Source of the DNA: Erythrobacter sp. SCSIO 43205
GTDB lineage: Bacteria; Pseudomonadota; Alphaproteobacteria; Sphingomonadales; Sphingomonadaceae
NCBI RefSeq assembly: GCF_019904235.1
Contig: NZ_CP063202.1
Span: 2,294,001-2,358,000, forward strand
Direction: 5' to 3'
DNA length: 64,000 nt
Under the pieces are notes generated by a model that did not search any database, was not told where the DNA came from, and was given only the letters and a program-made list of their open reading frames with translations. Below, in pieces: positions 30,557-39,124 of this stretch. The position numbers and the translations under genes are program-made. Position 1 is the stretch's first letter. Every line of letters begins with the position of its first letter.

Positions 30557-30928
30557 CTATTCCTTTGCCGCCGCGTCGTCTTCACCCTTTGCATCTGCGC
30601 TCATTTCGGAAAACAGGCCGATGACAACTCCAATCAGCGCGAAGATCATGCCGTTGATCGGGCCAAGGGTGACTTGGAAATAGTGCATCAATGCAAGCGA
30701 GGCCGCCAGCATCAGCACGGCCAGGATCACCATCACGGGCACTTGCTTGCGGGCATCGAAATCGGGATTGAAGCGCTTCTTGAAGAGGCTTCGCACGCTG
30801 ATCCCGGCGCCCAGCGCGAGATAACTTGCGCCGATAATCGCAAAGCCGCGCGCGATCTCTCCATCCCAAAAGGCAGAACCGCCCAGATACAGAGCGATGA
30901 GAAAATAGGGAAGGGACAGCAATATCAA
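30557..30928 (-). CDS. Small membrane protein, unknown
   Basis: 123 residues with four hydrophobic stretches: about 2-18, 25-45, 62-82 and 90-108, and a charged C-terminus (DAKGEDDAAAKE). No ATG precedes the conserved reading; a TTG at 30928, or the TTG two codons on, must serve as the start. It begins 29 bases after bamD on the same strand. No family was recognised. Codon use and position support a real gene. Confidence 0.6.
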   Translation of the reverse strand: MILLSLPYFLIALYLGGSAFWDGEIARGFAIIGASYLALGAGISVRSLFKKRFNPDFDARKQVPVMVILAVLMLAASLALMHYFQVTLGPINGMIFALIGVVIGLFSEMSADAKGEDDAAAKE

Positions 30929-30957
30929 GACGCTATCTCAGCCAATTGCATCTGCGT

Positions 30958-31752
30958 TCAGATAGGCGTGACATCGCTCGCGTGGTCTTCGATCAGCTCG
31001 AACGCTTTCTCATACCATTCGCTGCCCGGATAGTTTGCGCCAAGAACCGCTGCGTATTTCACCGCCTCTTCGCGGATGCCAAGGGCAAGGCTGCTTTCAG
31101 TCAGACGATAAAGCGCCTCTGGCGTATGGCTGGTTGTTTCATACTGATCGACCACATTGCGGAACCGCAATTGCGCGGCAAGCCAGCGGCCAGAGCGTTG
31201 GTAAAAACGCCCGATTTCCATCTCCTTGCCCGCCAGGTGATCGGCCACAAGGTCAAGTTTCAATCGCGCATCGGCGGCATATTCGGTTTGCGGGAAACGA
31301 CGGTTCACTTCGCGAAGCGCGGTTTGCGCTTGTTCAGTAATCGACTGATCACGGTTTACGTCGGAAATCTGCTCGTAATAACAAAGCGCAATCAGATAAT
31401 AAGCGTAAGGCGCATCCTTGTTACCCGGGTGGATCGACAAGAAACGCCGCGCGTTTGAGATCGACTTATTATAGTCCCGCGAAATGTAGTAGCTAAACGC
31501 GCTCATCAACTGCGCACGGCGCGCCCATGGCGAATAGGGGTGCTGACGCTCCACCTCATCGAACAGGGCGGCGGCAAGCTGCGTGTTTCCTTGATCGAGG
31601 CGGCGTTGAGCCTCTGCATAAAGCGTCTCCACATCGCGAGCGACGTAGGCAACGTCTTCATTGGCAGCGCCGCCACCACAAGCGGAAGTGGCAAGGATTG
31701 CAGCGCCAAGAAGCGCAGCGCGAGAGATTTTCGCAGTGATCGAACGTGTCAT
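30958..31752 (-). CDS. bamD: Outer membrane assembly lipoprotein BamD
   Basis: 264 residues with a lipoprotein signal (ATSACGGG, Cys25) and a chain of TPR-like repeats, including the characteristic FDEVERQHPYSPWARRA and NRRFPQTEYAADAR. BamD is an essential part of the BAM complex that inserts beta-barrel proteins into the outer membrane. Its place before recN and ligA is the usual alphaproteobacterial arrangement. Confidence 0.94.
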   Translation of the reverse strand: MTRSITAKISRAALLGAAILATSACGGGAANEDVAYVARDVETLYAEAQRRLDQGNTQLAAALFDEVERQHPYSPWARRAQLMSAFSYYISRDYNKSISNARRFLSIHPGNKDAPYAYYLIALCYYEQISDVNRDQSITEQAQTALREVNRRFPQTEYAADARLKLDLVADHLAGKEMEIGRFYQRSGRWLAAQLRFRNVVDQYETTSHTPEALYRLTESSLALGIREEAVKYAAVLGANYPGSEWYEKAFELIEDHASDVTPI

Positions 31753-31852
31753 AGCGCGCAGCTATAACCAGCCCCACACTGAACGCCAAGTGAAGTTAGC
31801 GAAACTTTGCGCCTGTCTTGCACAGATCAGATAGCGAACGCCATCTGCGCCC

Positions 31853-32899
31853 TTATGCCTGACCTTCAAGCTTGGCGATTTTCTCCATCACCGCCGGCAC
31901 TTCGCCCGCTTTGTCGATAAAGCGGCGATAGTTATCGAGCGCCAGTCGATTGTTGCCAAAAGCGGCTTCGATATCGCCCATGAGCAGCAGGAATTCCGGG
32001 TTGTCGGCAAACACGCGTTCAATCCGGTCTTTCGCCTCACGCGCGCCTTGGGCATCGCCCGTTGCCAGCTTGTAACGGGCGACCTGCCATTGCAGGAACG
32101 GGAAATCGCCGTGATTCTCAAGCGCAGGTTTCAACGCCTCACCTGCCGCATCGAGATTACCCAGATCAAGGTAAAGCCCCACAACATTGGTGATCGGCAG
32201 AGGATCGGCAGGGTTGATTTCGTTGGCACGTTTGTAATGGTCAATGGCCGCCTTAAGGTTGCCCTCAAAGATGGCTTTGCGCCCCGCAACCATACGCGCT
32301 TCGAGAACGTCGGGGCCGTTTTGGAAAGCGGTATTGGCGAATTTCTCCGCTTCACCCGGCAGGCGGAAATCGTAGAGCTGGTCTGCAGCCAGCGCGTTCA
32401 GATGCGGGCTTTGCGGAAACGCGTCGAGGGCATAGTCCATCCCGGCTGCAAAATCCTCATCCTCACCCATTTCGCGCAGCGCCCACAGCACCATGCGATA
32501 ATCCTGTTCGGAATAGGCCTCTTGCGGCAGATCATCATAAAGCGAGACGGCCTTGTCCGGCGACCCTTGAAGCACGTGCGCGTGTGCGCGGGCAATGCGG
32601 CGTTCTTGCTCGCTCAAGGCATCGGGCGACAATTGGTCAAGCGCAGCAATCGCGCGGTTGCCATCGCCCAGCATCAGCATCAGATCGAGCTGAAGCTTGC
32701 GCACCTGATCATCGACCTCGCCATTGGCGAGCACATAGGCAAGATGCGCATTGGCGATGCGATATTGGCCATCGTCGAACGCGGCCTTGGCATCTTCGTA
32801 TGTGGACGAGGTGCTCATCACATCATCACAGCCACCAAGAGAGGCAACGAGAGCAAGGGCGAGAAGGCCGGAGAGCGGCTTTGAAGCAAAGTGTTTCAT
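31853..32899 (-). CDS. TPR-repeat lipoprotein
   Basis: 348 residues from the ATG at 32899, which gives a clean lipoprotein signal (LVASLGGCDD, Cys near residue 24); a longer frame to 32962 would hide it. Several TPRs follow, for example AIDHYKRANEINPADPLPI and NNRLALDNYRRFIDKAGEV. It resembles TPR lipoproteins near PEP-CTERM/exosortase loci, and a PEP-CTERM-like gene is next upstream, but a terminator separates them. The function is a scaffold, partner unknown. Confidence 0.78.
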   Translation of the reverse strand: MKHFASKPLSGLLALALVASLGGCDDVMSTSSTYEDAKAAFDDGQYRIANAHLAYVLANGEVDDQVRKLQLDLMLMLGDGNRAIAALDQLSPDALSEQERRIARAHAHVLQGSPDKAVSLYDDLPQEAYSEQDYRMVLWALREMGEDEDFAAGMDYALDAFPQSPHLNALAADQLYDFRLPGEAEKFANTAFQNGPDVLEARMVAGRKAIFEGNLKAAIDHYKRANEINPADPLPITNVVGLYLDLGNLDAAGEALKPALENHGDFPFLQWQVARYKLATGDAQGAREAKDRIERVFADNPEFLLLMGDIEAAFGNNRLALDNYRRFIDKAGEVPAVMEKIAKLEGQA

Positions 32900-32962
32900 G
32901 AAGAGCGTGGTTAACGCAAATCCCCTAAATTTCTCTAAAACTGGCGCTTGGATTTGAAACAC

Positions 32963-33002
32963 AAAAAAGGCCAGCTTTCCGTGATGGAGAGCCAGCCTTT
33001 TT
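32963..33002 (-). terminator. Rho-independent terminator after the PEP-CTERM-like gene
   Basis: On the minus strand a 12-base stem (GGCTGGCTCTCC pairing with GGAAAGCTGGCC, two G-U pairs and one mismatch, loop of about 5 bases) is followed by six T. A T-run also follows in the plus direction, so it may work both ways. It lies 35 bases after the stop of the gene at 33037. Confidence 0.8.
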
Positions 33003-33036
33003 GATTGTTCAGTGAACTGAATTGGGTGTGTTGGCC

Positions 33037-33558
33037 TTAGCCTTCAGCGCGTTTCTTTTGAGCGCGTTTTTTGGAAAGGCGACGGCCGCCGATCGCGCCT
33101 GCTGCTGCAAGGCCGAAGAGCGCCATGCCGCCTGGTGCTGGAACGTCCGTACCGCCCGAGGTTGAGCCGCCAGAAGTGCTGCCGCCCGAGGTGCTGCCGC
33201 CAGTTGTCGTGGTTGTGCTGCCGCCGGTCGAAGTGGTTGTGCTGCCGCCAGTTGATGTAGTCGTGCTGCCGCCCGTGGTGCTGCCACCAGTCGTGGTGCT
33301 GCCGCCGGTGGTGGTGCTGCCACCTGAAGTGCTGCTGCCGGTTTTTGTCGACTTGGTCGACTTCGTTGATTTGGTGAAGAACGATTTGGTGAACAGCGAC
33401 TTGGTCGTCAGGTCTGTCTTGGTGGTTTTGCTAAAAAGCGAAGTTTTGGTCGTCTTGAAGAACGTCGCATTCGCGTCCGACGGGATCGTTGCGGCCACAG
33501 AAGTGGTGGCGACTGCAGCGGTGACGATCGCTGCCTTGGTGAGTTTCCGATATTGCAT
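33037..33558 (-). CDS. Low-complexity exported protein with a PEP-CTERM-like C-terminus
   Basis: 173 residues. After a signal peptide (cleavage near residue 31) comes a Lys/Thr/Phe-rich region (33-73: FFKTTKTSLFSKTTKT and similar), then a Gly/Ser/Thr repeat (75-136: GGSTTT and GGSTSG units), and a C-terminal VPAPGG, a hydrophobic stretch and RR, as in PEP-CTERM sorting signals. A basic tail of about 12 residues follows the usual Arg end. Such proteins are sorted by an exosortase; none is in the window. The function is unknown; surface or extracellular matrix is likely. Confidence 0.75.
   Translation of the reverse strand: MQYRKLTKAAIVTAAVATTSVAATIPSDANATFFKTTKTSLFSKTTKTDLTTKSLFTKSFFTKSTKSTKSTKTGSSTSGGSTTTGGSTTTGGSTTGGSTTTSTGGSTTTSTGGSTTTTTGGSTSGGSTSGGSTSGGTDVPAPGGMALFGLAAAGAIGGRRLSKKRAQKKRAEG
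33151..33336 (-). repeat. In-frame GGST-type tandem repeat region
   Basis: Degenerate short repeats coding for GGSTTT, GGSTTTST and GGSTSG units, about 62 residues inside the PEP-CTERM-like gene. Unit lengths vary from 4 to 9 residues, which is compatible with slippage during replication. Read on the other strand the region gives a Val/Pro-rich shadow frame. Confidence 0.8.
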
Positions 33559-33800
33559 CTGTCCTACCCTTTTTACTTAACGTGACGCCGCTGACGACGG
33601 CCCTTTTTGACTTCGGCCTTGGTAAAGCAACGGGCGTGCCAAACTTTGGAAAACGTCGGTTTTTCAGGGATTGCGAAGGTTAACGGGGTCAGCGCCTATC
33701 CAAGCCTTGTCAAAATTCCCGACACATTTTCGATGGCTTGCATTGGGCCGCCACCTGAAGTCAGGCCGAACCGAAGCTTTTGCCCCGGCCCATCGCCCGG
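33559..33800. other. Gene-free stretch with a possible promoter
   Basis: 242 bases between the end of the oxygenase gene and the start of the PEP-CTERM-like gene, both on the minus strand. A perfect TTGACA (minus strand, 33708-33713) is present, but no good -10 element stands at 16-19 bases from it. Nothing else was recognised. Confidence 0.3.
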
Positions 33801-34472
33801 TCACGCGTTCCAGATGCCCAGAATGTGCGCCATCGGGGTGATGTTGGTCATCTCGAACTGCTCATACTCCTCAACACGTTCGGGATCGGGGAAGTAATTG
33901 CCGCTGATCGAAACGCGCTTTTCCTCGCTCATATTCCGCCTGGTGTAGTGTGGCGCATAGCTTGGGAAGATCACGAGATTGCCGACTGCTGGCTCAATTT
34001 CGACCATGGTGCGGCGCGCAACTGCATCGAGTGCAAAGACAAGCTCACCGCTGTTTTCGGGATATTGCGGGTAATACACCCAGGACAGCCCATCGGGCCA
34101 GCCGCCGCGCATATGCGTGTGGTAATCGGTGTTCTGACCCGGATTGAGAATATGGCCCCAGCTTTCCGCGTCTTCAAAAGGCTCAAGATAAGGGTTGAGC
34201 GTGCGGAAGAATCCATCAATGCGCTGCAATAGAGCGGCCACATCGGGGTTGTCATAAGGCAGGAGCGAATCTTCTGCTTTGGTATCGCCAACCTCTACGC
34301 TGCGCCGCTCGCTTTCCATGGCGATTACCGCATCGGAGATGGCCTGGTTATCAAGGTCAACGCCAATCGGCACGATCAAATGGCCAACAGAAACCATCGG
34401 CGCGAAATAGGTGAAAGGATCCTGAGCGATAGGAACAATATGCTCAGGATTGGGATTAAATGGTTTGTTCAT
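33801..34472 (-). CDS. Putative 2OG-Fe(II) oxygenase
   Basis: 223 residues resembling the family of uncharacterised 2-oxoglutarate oxygenases (Pfam 2OG-FeII_Oxy_5). An HTH element in DYHTHMRGGW would supply the first iron ligand, FPSYAPHYTRRN the distal His, and KRVSISGNY the Arg/Ser that binds 2-oxoglutarate. Substrates of this family are unknown; some members occur in phages. It is preceded by a gene-free 90 bases and lies downstream of the molybdopterin enzyme. Confidence 0.75.
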   Translation of the reverse strand: MNKPFNPNPEHIVPIAQDPFTYFAPMVSVGHLIVPIGVDLDNQAISDAVIAMESERRSVEVGDTKAEDSLLPYDNPDVAALLQRIDGFFRTLNPYLEPFEDAESWGHILNPGQNTDYHTHMRGGWPDGLSWVYYPQYPENSGELVFALDAVARRTMVEIEPAVGNLVIFPSYAPHYTRRNMSEEKRVSISGNYFPDPERVEEYEQFEMTNITPMAHILGIWNA

Positions 34473-34564
34473 AACGTGTTAGCTCCGCCCATCGTGGTTA
34501 GCTATCACGCTTAACGCAAACCCATTAAGTCATGGTAAAGTGGACTTGGTCCTGCTCATTGACC

Positions 34565-36676
34565 TCAGGCGATGGCTTTTGCCTTTACTGGCGCAACCTC
34601 GACCACAATCCCGTTGAGAACTGCATTGCCGGTGAGCGCGTCATACCGCCGCGTATCAATCAGATCGTTGATCGAAACCCCGGCATGATCCGCCGCCGTC
34701 TGCCAGCTTACGCCTTTCCTATTGTGCCCCCATCCGTGGGGGAGCGAGACGACCCCTCGCATCACATCCTCAGTCACTTCGGCAGTGGTTTCGACACTTG
34801 TGACGTTCGAGGTGATTGTGATCGTTTCGCCATCGCCGATACCCCTCGCCTCGGCATCTTCGGGATGGATCATCAGCGTGCAGCGATCCGGCCCTTTGAC
34901 GAGGCGCCTGGAATTGTGAAGCCAGCTGTTGTTTGAACGCACGTGGCGCCGCCCAATGAGGCGCAGGGCATCGTCAGAAGCCTGATCCAACGTCTTTGCA
35001 AAGCGTTCAAGGTCCGCGACAAGTTCTGTCGGGGCGACATTGATCTTGCCCGTGTCGGTGCGAAGCCGATCTTTGATGCACGGCTCCAACGGACCCAGAT
35101 CGACGCCGTCCTCCATCGCCTCAACTTGCACCAGGCTCATGCCCGCAGGCGAAGCTTTGAGCATGGCGTCCAATTGATCGCGCGGGGTCTGGATATTGGG
35201 GGCCGATGTGCCTTTCGCCGTGTGGACCGCGAGTGCGAGCTCTTCCACGATTGTGCTATCGGCCTTTGCTCCCTCCTCAATCTCCAGCGTGGGCTTGGAA
35301 TAGGCACCGAAATTGCGCACCGAAAGGGGGCCGAAGAACATATTGAAATGGTCTTTTTCCAATGGCCCGCACGGCGGCAGGATATAATGCGCATGGCGCG
35401 TCGTCTCTGTAATATGCGGGTCAAAGGCGACCATAAGATCGAGGGATTTGAGCCCCTCTTCGGTCTTGTTCCCGTCAGGCGCTGAGAGAACCGGATTGCC
35501 CGCCTGAACAAACAAGACACGGATGCGCCCCTCATCTTCTCGAAGCATCTCATCGGCAAAAGCAACCATCGGGGTTTCGCCCATGACGCTTGGCAAAGTG
35601 CCGCGCGCTGTGTCGACCGTGCTCACCCCGCCTCGCCCGTTAAGCCCGACAAGATCGAACAAAGGTTTAGGGAACATGGTGCCCCCTGCCCGGTCGAGAT
35701 TGCCTGATGCGAGGTTGATTAGCTGCACCAACCATTGGTTGAGCGCGCCGAACTCGCACACCGAAACACCCATACGGCCATAAATCGCAGCGGGTTCGTC
35801 GCCCGTGAACGGCTTTGCTAACGCAGCGATCTCGTCCGGCGATACACCACAATAAGCCGAAAGCTCCTGCGTATCGAAGCGCTCCACCGCCTCACGCACC
35901 GTATCAAGCCCATCGTCGCACACCTCGGCAAGACCGGGACGAAGTGCAGACTTCGCCTCAAGCACGGTTTTAAGGATCGCGATCAACAGCGCGGTATCCG
36001 TCCCCGGCTTGATCGGCACCCATTGGTCAGCCAGCTTTGCTGTTTCGGTCCGGCGCGGATCAACCACGGTGAGTGTCCCCCCGCGCGCATGAAGTTCGCG
36101 CAGCCGGCCGCGGAAGTCGGGGACCGTCCAAAGGCTGCCATTGGAAGCCATCGGGTTACCGCCAAGGATCACGATGGCTTTAGTGCGGTCAATATCGGGC
36201 ACGGCGGCGAGACTGACATGGCCGTACATCTGATATTGCACATAATGGTGCGGCATCTGGTCAAGAGTTGAGGCGGAATAGGACCGCTTTGCCCCAACCG
36301 CCCGCTGTAAATGACGCGATTGCAGCACCAGCGCATAATCGTGCGCCGTCGGATTGCCTCGGTAAAACGCAGTCGCCGCGCCATCAGGATCAAGCTCAGC
36401 CACCTTGGCCGCAATCTCGCGATAAGCCTCGTCCCAACCCATCGGCTCCCACGCCTCACCCACCCGCTTCATCGGTGTGCGCAGACGATCAGGATCATCC
36501 TGCAAATCCGCAATCGCAGTCGCCTTGGGACAGATATACCCCCGGCTCAGCGCATTGTCGGGATTGCCCTTGATCGAGAGGACGCGCCGCCCCTCCACCT
36601 CAACCAGTATCCCGCAATTCGCCTCACAAATATGGCAGGTGCGCTTGTGAATCGTAGTGGTGGGTTTGTCACTCAT
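34565..36676 (-). CDS. Molybdopterin-dependent oxidoreductase
   Basis: 703 residues of the DMSO reductase/formate dehydrogenase superfamily. An N-terminal [4Fe-4S] site is formed by Cys14, Cys17, Cys21 and Cys49 (TCHICEANC, YICPKA), and a C-terminal molybdopterin dinucleotide-binding domain includes LPHGWGHNR. No twin-arginine signal is seen, so it is probably cytoplasmic. The Mo-ligand residue could not be assigned (the region reads SYSASTLDQ). No electron-transfer partner gene is adjacent. The ATG at 36676 is preferred; it is divergent from the HTH gene at 36777. Confidence 0.85.
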   Translation of the reverse strand: MSDKPTTTIHKRTCHICEANCGILVEVEGRRVLSIKGNPDNALSRGYICPKATAIADLQDDPDRLRTPMKRVGEAWEPMGWDEAYREIAAKVAELDPDGAATAFYRGNPTAHDYALVLQSRHLQRAVGAKRSYSASTLDQMPHHYVQYQMYGHVSLAAVPDIDRTKAIVILGGNPMASNGSLWTVPDFRGRLRELHARGGTLTVVDPRRTETAKLADQWVPIKPGTDTALLIAILKTVLEAKSALRPGLAEVCDDGLDTVREAVERFDTQELSAYCGVSPDEIAALAKPFTGDEPAAIYGRMGVSVCEFGALNQWLVQLINLASGNLDRAGGTMFPKPLFDLVGLNGRGGVSTVDTARGTLPSVMGETPMVAFADEMLREDEGRIRVLFVQAGNPVLSAPDGNKTEEGLKSLDLMVAFDPHITETTRHAHYILPPCGPLEKDHFNMFFGPLSVRNFGAYSKPTLEIEEGAKADSTIVEELALAVHTAKGTSAPNIQTPRDQLDAMLKASPAGMSLVQVEAMEDGVDLGPLEPCIKDRLRTDTGKINVAPTELVADLERFAKTLDQASDDALRLIGRRHVRSNNSWLHNSRRLVKGPDRCTLMIHPEDAEARGIGDGETITITSNVTSVETTAEVTEDVMRGVVSLPHGWGHNRKGVSWQTAADHAGVSINDLIDTRRYDALTGNAVLNGIVVEVAPVKAKAIA

Positions 36677-36776
36677 GGATAGGCCTCTCTCTTCCGCCCC
36701 TTCTGCCGTCCGGCACACCCAAGAGCAAGGCACGCATTTTCCTACTCTGCCTTTTTCTGCTCTTCCCCCAAGAGCC

Positions 36777-37667
36777 ATGACCCGCCGCGCCGATCCCCGC
36801 ACCGCCCGCACTCTCGTCCCCCGCGCAGAGCTGCCCGACTTCGCCCCCGTCCCTCGTCAGAGCAATCGCCACGACGGCTGGACTGACCAGCGCCAGCAGG
36901 ACTTCATCCACGCCCTCGCCGACACCGGCTCCGTCGCGAGCGCGTGCAAGGCGGTCGATATGAGCACCAATGGCGCATACTACCTGCGCCGGCAAAAGGG
37001 GGCGGAGAGTTTCCGCGAAGCGTGGGAAAAGGCATTGGACATCGGCGTTCAGCGGTTGGAGGACGTCGCCATGGACCGCGCATTGAACGGCGTGGATGAG
37101 CCCGTCTATTCCTATGGCAAGCTGATCGGGTCACGCAAAAAGGTCAACGACCGCCTTTTAATGTTCATGCTCAGAAACCGCGCGCCCGAACGGTTTGGCA
37201 AGAACGGCAGCGACCTGAAAGGCCTCAACGCCATCGGCAAGATGGAAAAGCGCCGCTTGAAAAAGAAATGGCGCAAAAAATGGGAGAAAGAACAAGCCAC
37301 CGCCGCCGCAAAAGCGAAAGCGGCTGCCAGCAATCAAAAGTCCGTTCAAGCGATCCGCGATAGCATCGACGCCAAAATCGACCGCTTTCGCGCGCAAGTC
37401 GAACGCGAGCGCGCCCGCGAATGGGAGCAAATGTCCGAAGACACCCGCGCAGCTTGGGCGGAGTTTGAACGCCTACGCAACCGCGACTTTGACCGCTTGG
37501 CCGCCGATGAAGAATTCCGGCGGAGGCATGAGCGTGGCCCGCGCGAGCACGTGAATTGCGAACCATTCGACTGGCGAAAGAAGCCCGTGACCAAGGTGAG
37601 GAAGACGGTGCACTCGCTTAAGGATGATGGGTGGGATGAGACGGAGCCAGAAGAACCGTCATCCTGA
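36777..37667 (+). CDS. Helix-turn-helix protein resembling phage terminase small subunits
   Basis: 296 residues. Residues about 30-110 (WTDQRQQDFIHALADTGSVA, then ACKAVDMSTNGAYYLRRQKG) look like the HTH region of terminase small subunits or TerS-like regulators. The rest is very rich in Lys, Arg, Glu and Ala and likely helical. No terminase large subunit or other phage gene is near. The ATG at 36777 is chosen; an in-frame start at 36657 would overlap the divergent gene. Its stop codon (37665-37667) lies inside a palindromic repeat. Confidence 0.65.
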   Translation: MTRRADPRTARTLVPRAELPDFAPVPRQSNRHDGWTDQRQQDFIHALADTGSVASACKAVDMSTNGAYYLRRQKGAESFREAWEKALDIGVQRLEDVAMDRALNGVDEPVYSYGKLIGSRKKVNDRLLMFMLRNRAPERFGKNGSDLKGLNAIGKMEKRRLKKKWRKKWEKEQATAAAKAKAAASNQKSVQAIRDSIDAKIDRFRAQVERERAREWEQMSEDTRAAWAEFERLRNRDFDRLAADEEFRRRHERGPREHVNCEPFDWRKKPVTKVRKTVHSLKDDGWDETEPEEPSS

Positions 37668-37734
37668 ACTTGTTTCAGGATAACAGAGGTTGGCGCTTGC
37701 TGAGAGGGTTATCCCGAATCAAGTTCGGGATGAC
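37658..37734. repeat. Inverted pair of palindromes (REPIN-like), second family
   Basis: Two 27-base units, 37658-37684 and 37708-37734, are inverted copies differing at a few positions. Each is a hairpin: ATCCTGAA/TTCAGGAT in the left unit and ATCCCGAA/TTCGGGAT in the right, with 5-base loops. The spacer is 23 bases. The left unit provides the last three codons and the TGA stop of the HTH gene. The sequence is unrelated to the GC-rich pair at 9.1 kb. Confidence 0.85.
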
Positions 37735-37746
37735 GATTGAATTAAT

Positions 37747-37768
37747 CCCCTCCCGCCTGCGGGAGGGG
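37747..37768. repeat. GC-rich palindrome upstream of the methyltransferase
   Basis: A 22-base palindrome with 10-bp perfect arms (CCCCTCCCGC/GCGGGAGGGG) and a 2-base centre. It is followed by about 50 bases rich in GAG/TTAG motifs, which together look like a remnant of another dispersed element. It could act as a terminator for the HTH gene. Confidence 0.7.
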
Positions 37769-37921
37769 CAGCGAGACTTAGTGAGCCAAAGGCGAACTTA
37801 GTTCGAGTGTGGTGGTGGACGTGGAAAAGTATGTCCAAATTGGCCCTTCTTGACCGTCTAGCACTTGATGATGTTCCACTAATGTTTCACTAGTCGGATA
37901 AGCTTGCACGGAGATACATTT

Positions 37922-39124
37922 ATGTTAGGCGAGAAATCATCTGCTAGGTTATATGCGATTGATGCCGACTTTACATCAGTGCGAAAGAAGGCGACACGCA
38001 ACCGTTTCGCTTGTGTTGGGTTAGGGCGCGTCAGTGATCATGGGAAAGTGATCAGCCTATTCACGGGTGCAGGTGGCATGGAAATCGGTCTCGAAAAGGC
38101 TGGCTACCGAACTGCAATCTGCGTCGAAATCGATGCAGATAGTCGCGCTACTCTGCGGAAAAATCGTGAAGCTTGGACGCTCTTTGAAGACGGGCAGAAC
38201 AGGCTGCCGGGCGACATTCGCTCCATCAAGCCGGAGGAATTGCTACTCAAAGCGAACCTTAAGCGCGGAGAGGCAGCGCTGGTGACTGGCGGGGCTCCGT
38301 GTCAGCCATTTAGCAATATGGGGAAGAAGCTCGGCAAATCTGACCCGAAGAATGGGGATTTATTCCTGGAATTTGTTCGGATTGTGCTTGGAACTCAGCC
38401 TAGAGGCTTCATATTTGAGAATGTGGCAGGGATTGCGCAGGGTCGGCACGCAGAGATCGTCGATTATATGACCGCGCAATTCGCTGGTTCGGGATATAAC
38501 GTGGCTTTCGAAGTGCTAAATGCGGCCGACTACGGAGTGCCGCAACAACGTAAACGCTTCATCATGCTAGGTCGTCGAGATGGCGAGCCAGCTTTCCCGC
38601 TACCTACCCACTCGGCCAGCGGCCAATTAGGCGCCGAATTCGCGCCGCAACCAGAACTAAATTTGAAAGAGTGGACAAGCGTTTCGGATGCTTTCGACGC
38701 AATTCCCAAAGAGAATTTCAGTCGCTTCGACTGTATTGGGATGCGTCACGCGGACTACATGGTCGAGCGCATGGCCCGAATCCCACAGGGAAGGAACTTC
38801 AAAGTCCTTCCTATGGAAATGCGCCCGCAGTGCTGGCAGTCGGGCAAACACCAGGGGCAAGATACTTTTGGGCGCATGGAATTTCACAAGCCAGCGCCCA
38901 CCATTCGGACCGCTGGCTACAACCCAACAAAGGGTAAATACATCCACCCCATTGAGCATCGAGGAATAAACACGGCAGAGATGGCTGCATTGCAATCATT
39001 CCCACCGGATTGGGAGTTCCATACCGCATCGGGCAAGCCCAGTATTGTCAGCATTGGAAGGCAAATCGGAAACGCTGTTCCACCAAACTTTGCTGCAGCA
39101 TTGGGGCAATCAATTTTTGCCTAA
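37922..39124 (+). CDS. DNA (cytosine-5-)-methyltransferase, type II
   Basis: 400 residues with the C5-methyltransferase motifs in order: I FTGAGGMEIGLE (residue 47), IV PCQPFS with the catalytic Cys127, VI ENV (166), VIII QQRKRF (208), then the target recognition region and X GNAVPPNF at the end. It modifies cytosine in the target of the neighbouring endonuclease. The ATG at 37922 has GGAG 9 bases before it. The region is more AT-rich than its neighbours, consistent with acquisition. Its last 15 bases overlap the endonuclease gene, tail to tail. Confidence 0.93.
   Translation: MLGEKSSARLYAIDADFTSVRKKATRNRFACVGLGRVSDHGKVISLFTGAGGMEIGLEKAGYRTAICVEIDADSRATLRKNREAWTLFEDGQNRLPGDIRSIKPEELLLKANLKRGEAALVTGGAPCQPFSNMGKKLGKSDPKNGDLFLEFVRIVLGTQPRGFIFENVAGIAQGRHAEIVDYMTAQFAGSGYNVAFEVLNAADYGVPQQRKRFIMLGRRDGEPAFPLPTHSASGQLGAEFAPQPELNLKEWTSVSDAFDAIPKENFSRFDCIGMRHADYMVERMARIPQGRNFKVLPMEMRPQCWQSGKHQGQDTFGRMEFHKPAPTIRTAGYNPTKGKYIHPIEHRGINTAEMAALQSFPPDWEFHTASGKPSIVSIGRQIGNAVPPNFAAALGQSIFA

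Noticed and set aside
33071-33580. Long plus-strand frame rich in Val and Pro
   Set aside because: It is the opposite-strand reading of the GGST-repeat gene at 33037-33558 and has no recognised motif.
36657-36776. Longer N-terminus for the HTH gene
   Set aside because: The extra 40 codons overlap the start of the divergent oxidoreductase and carry no conserved sequence; the ATG at 36777 is used.
37904-37921. TTG start 18 bases upstream of the methyltransferase ATG
   Set aside because: The ATG at 37922 has a GGAG element at the right distance, while the TTG has none.
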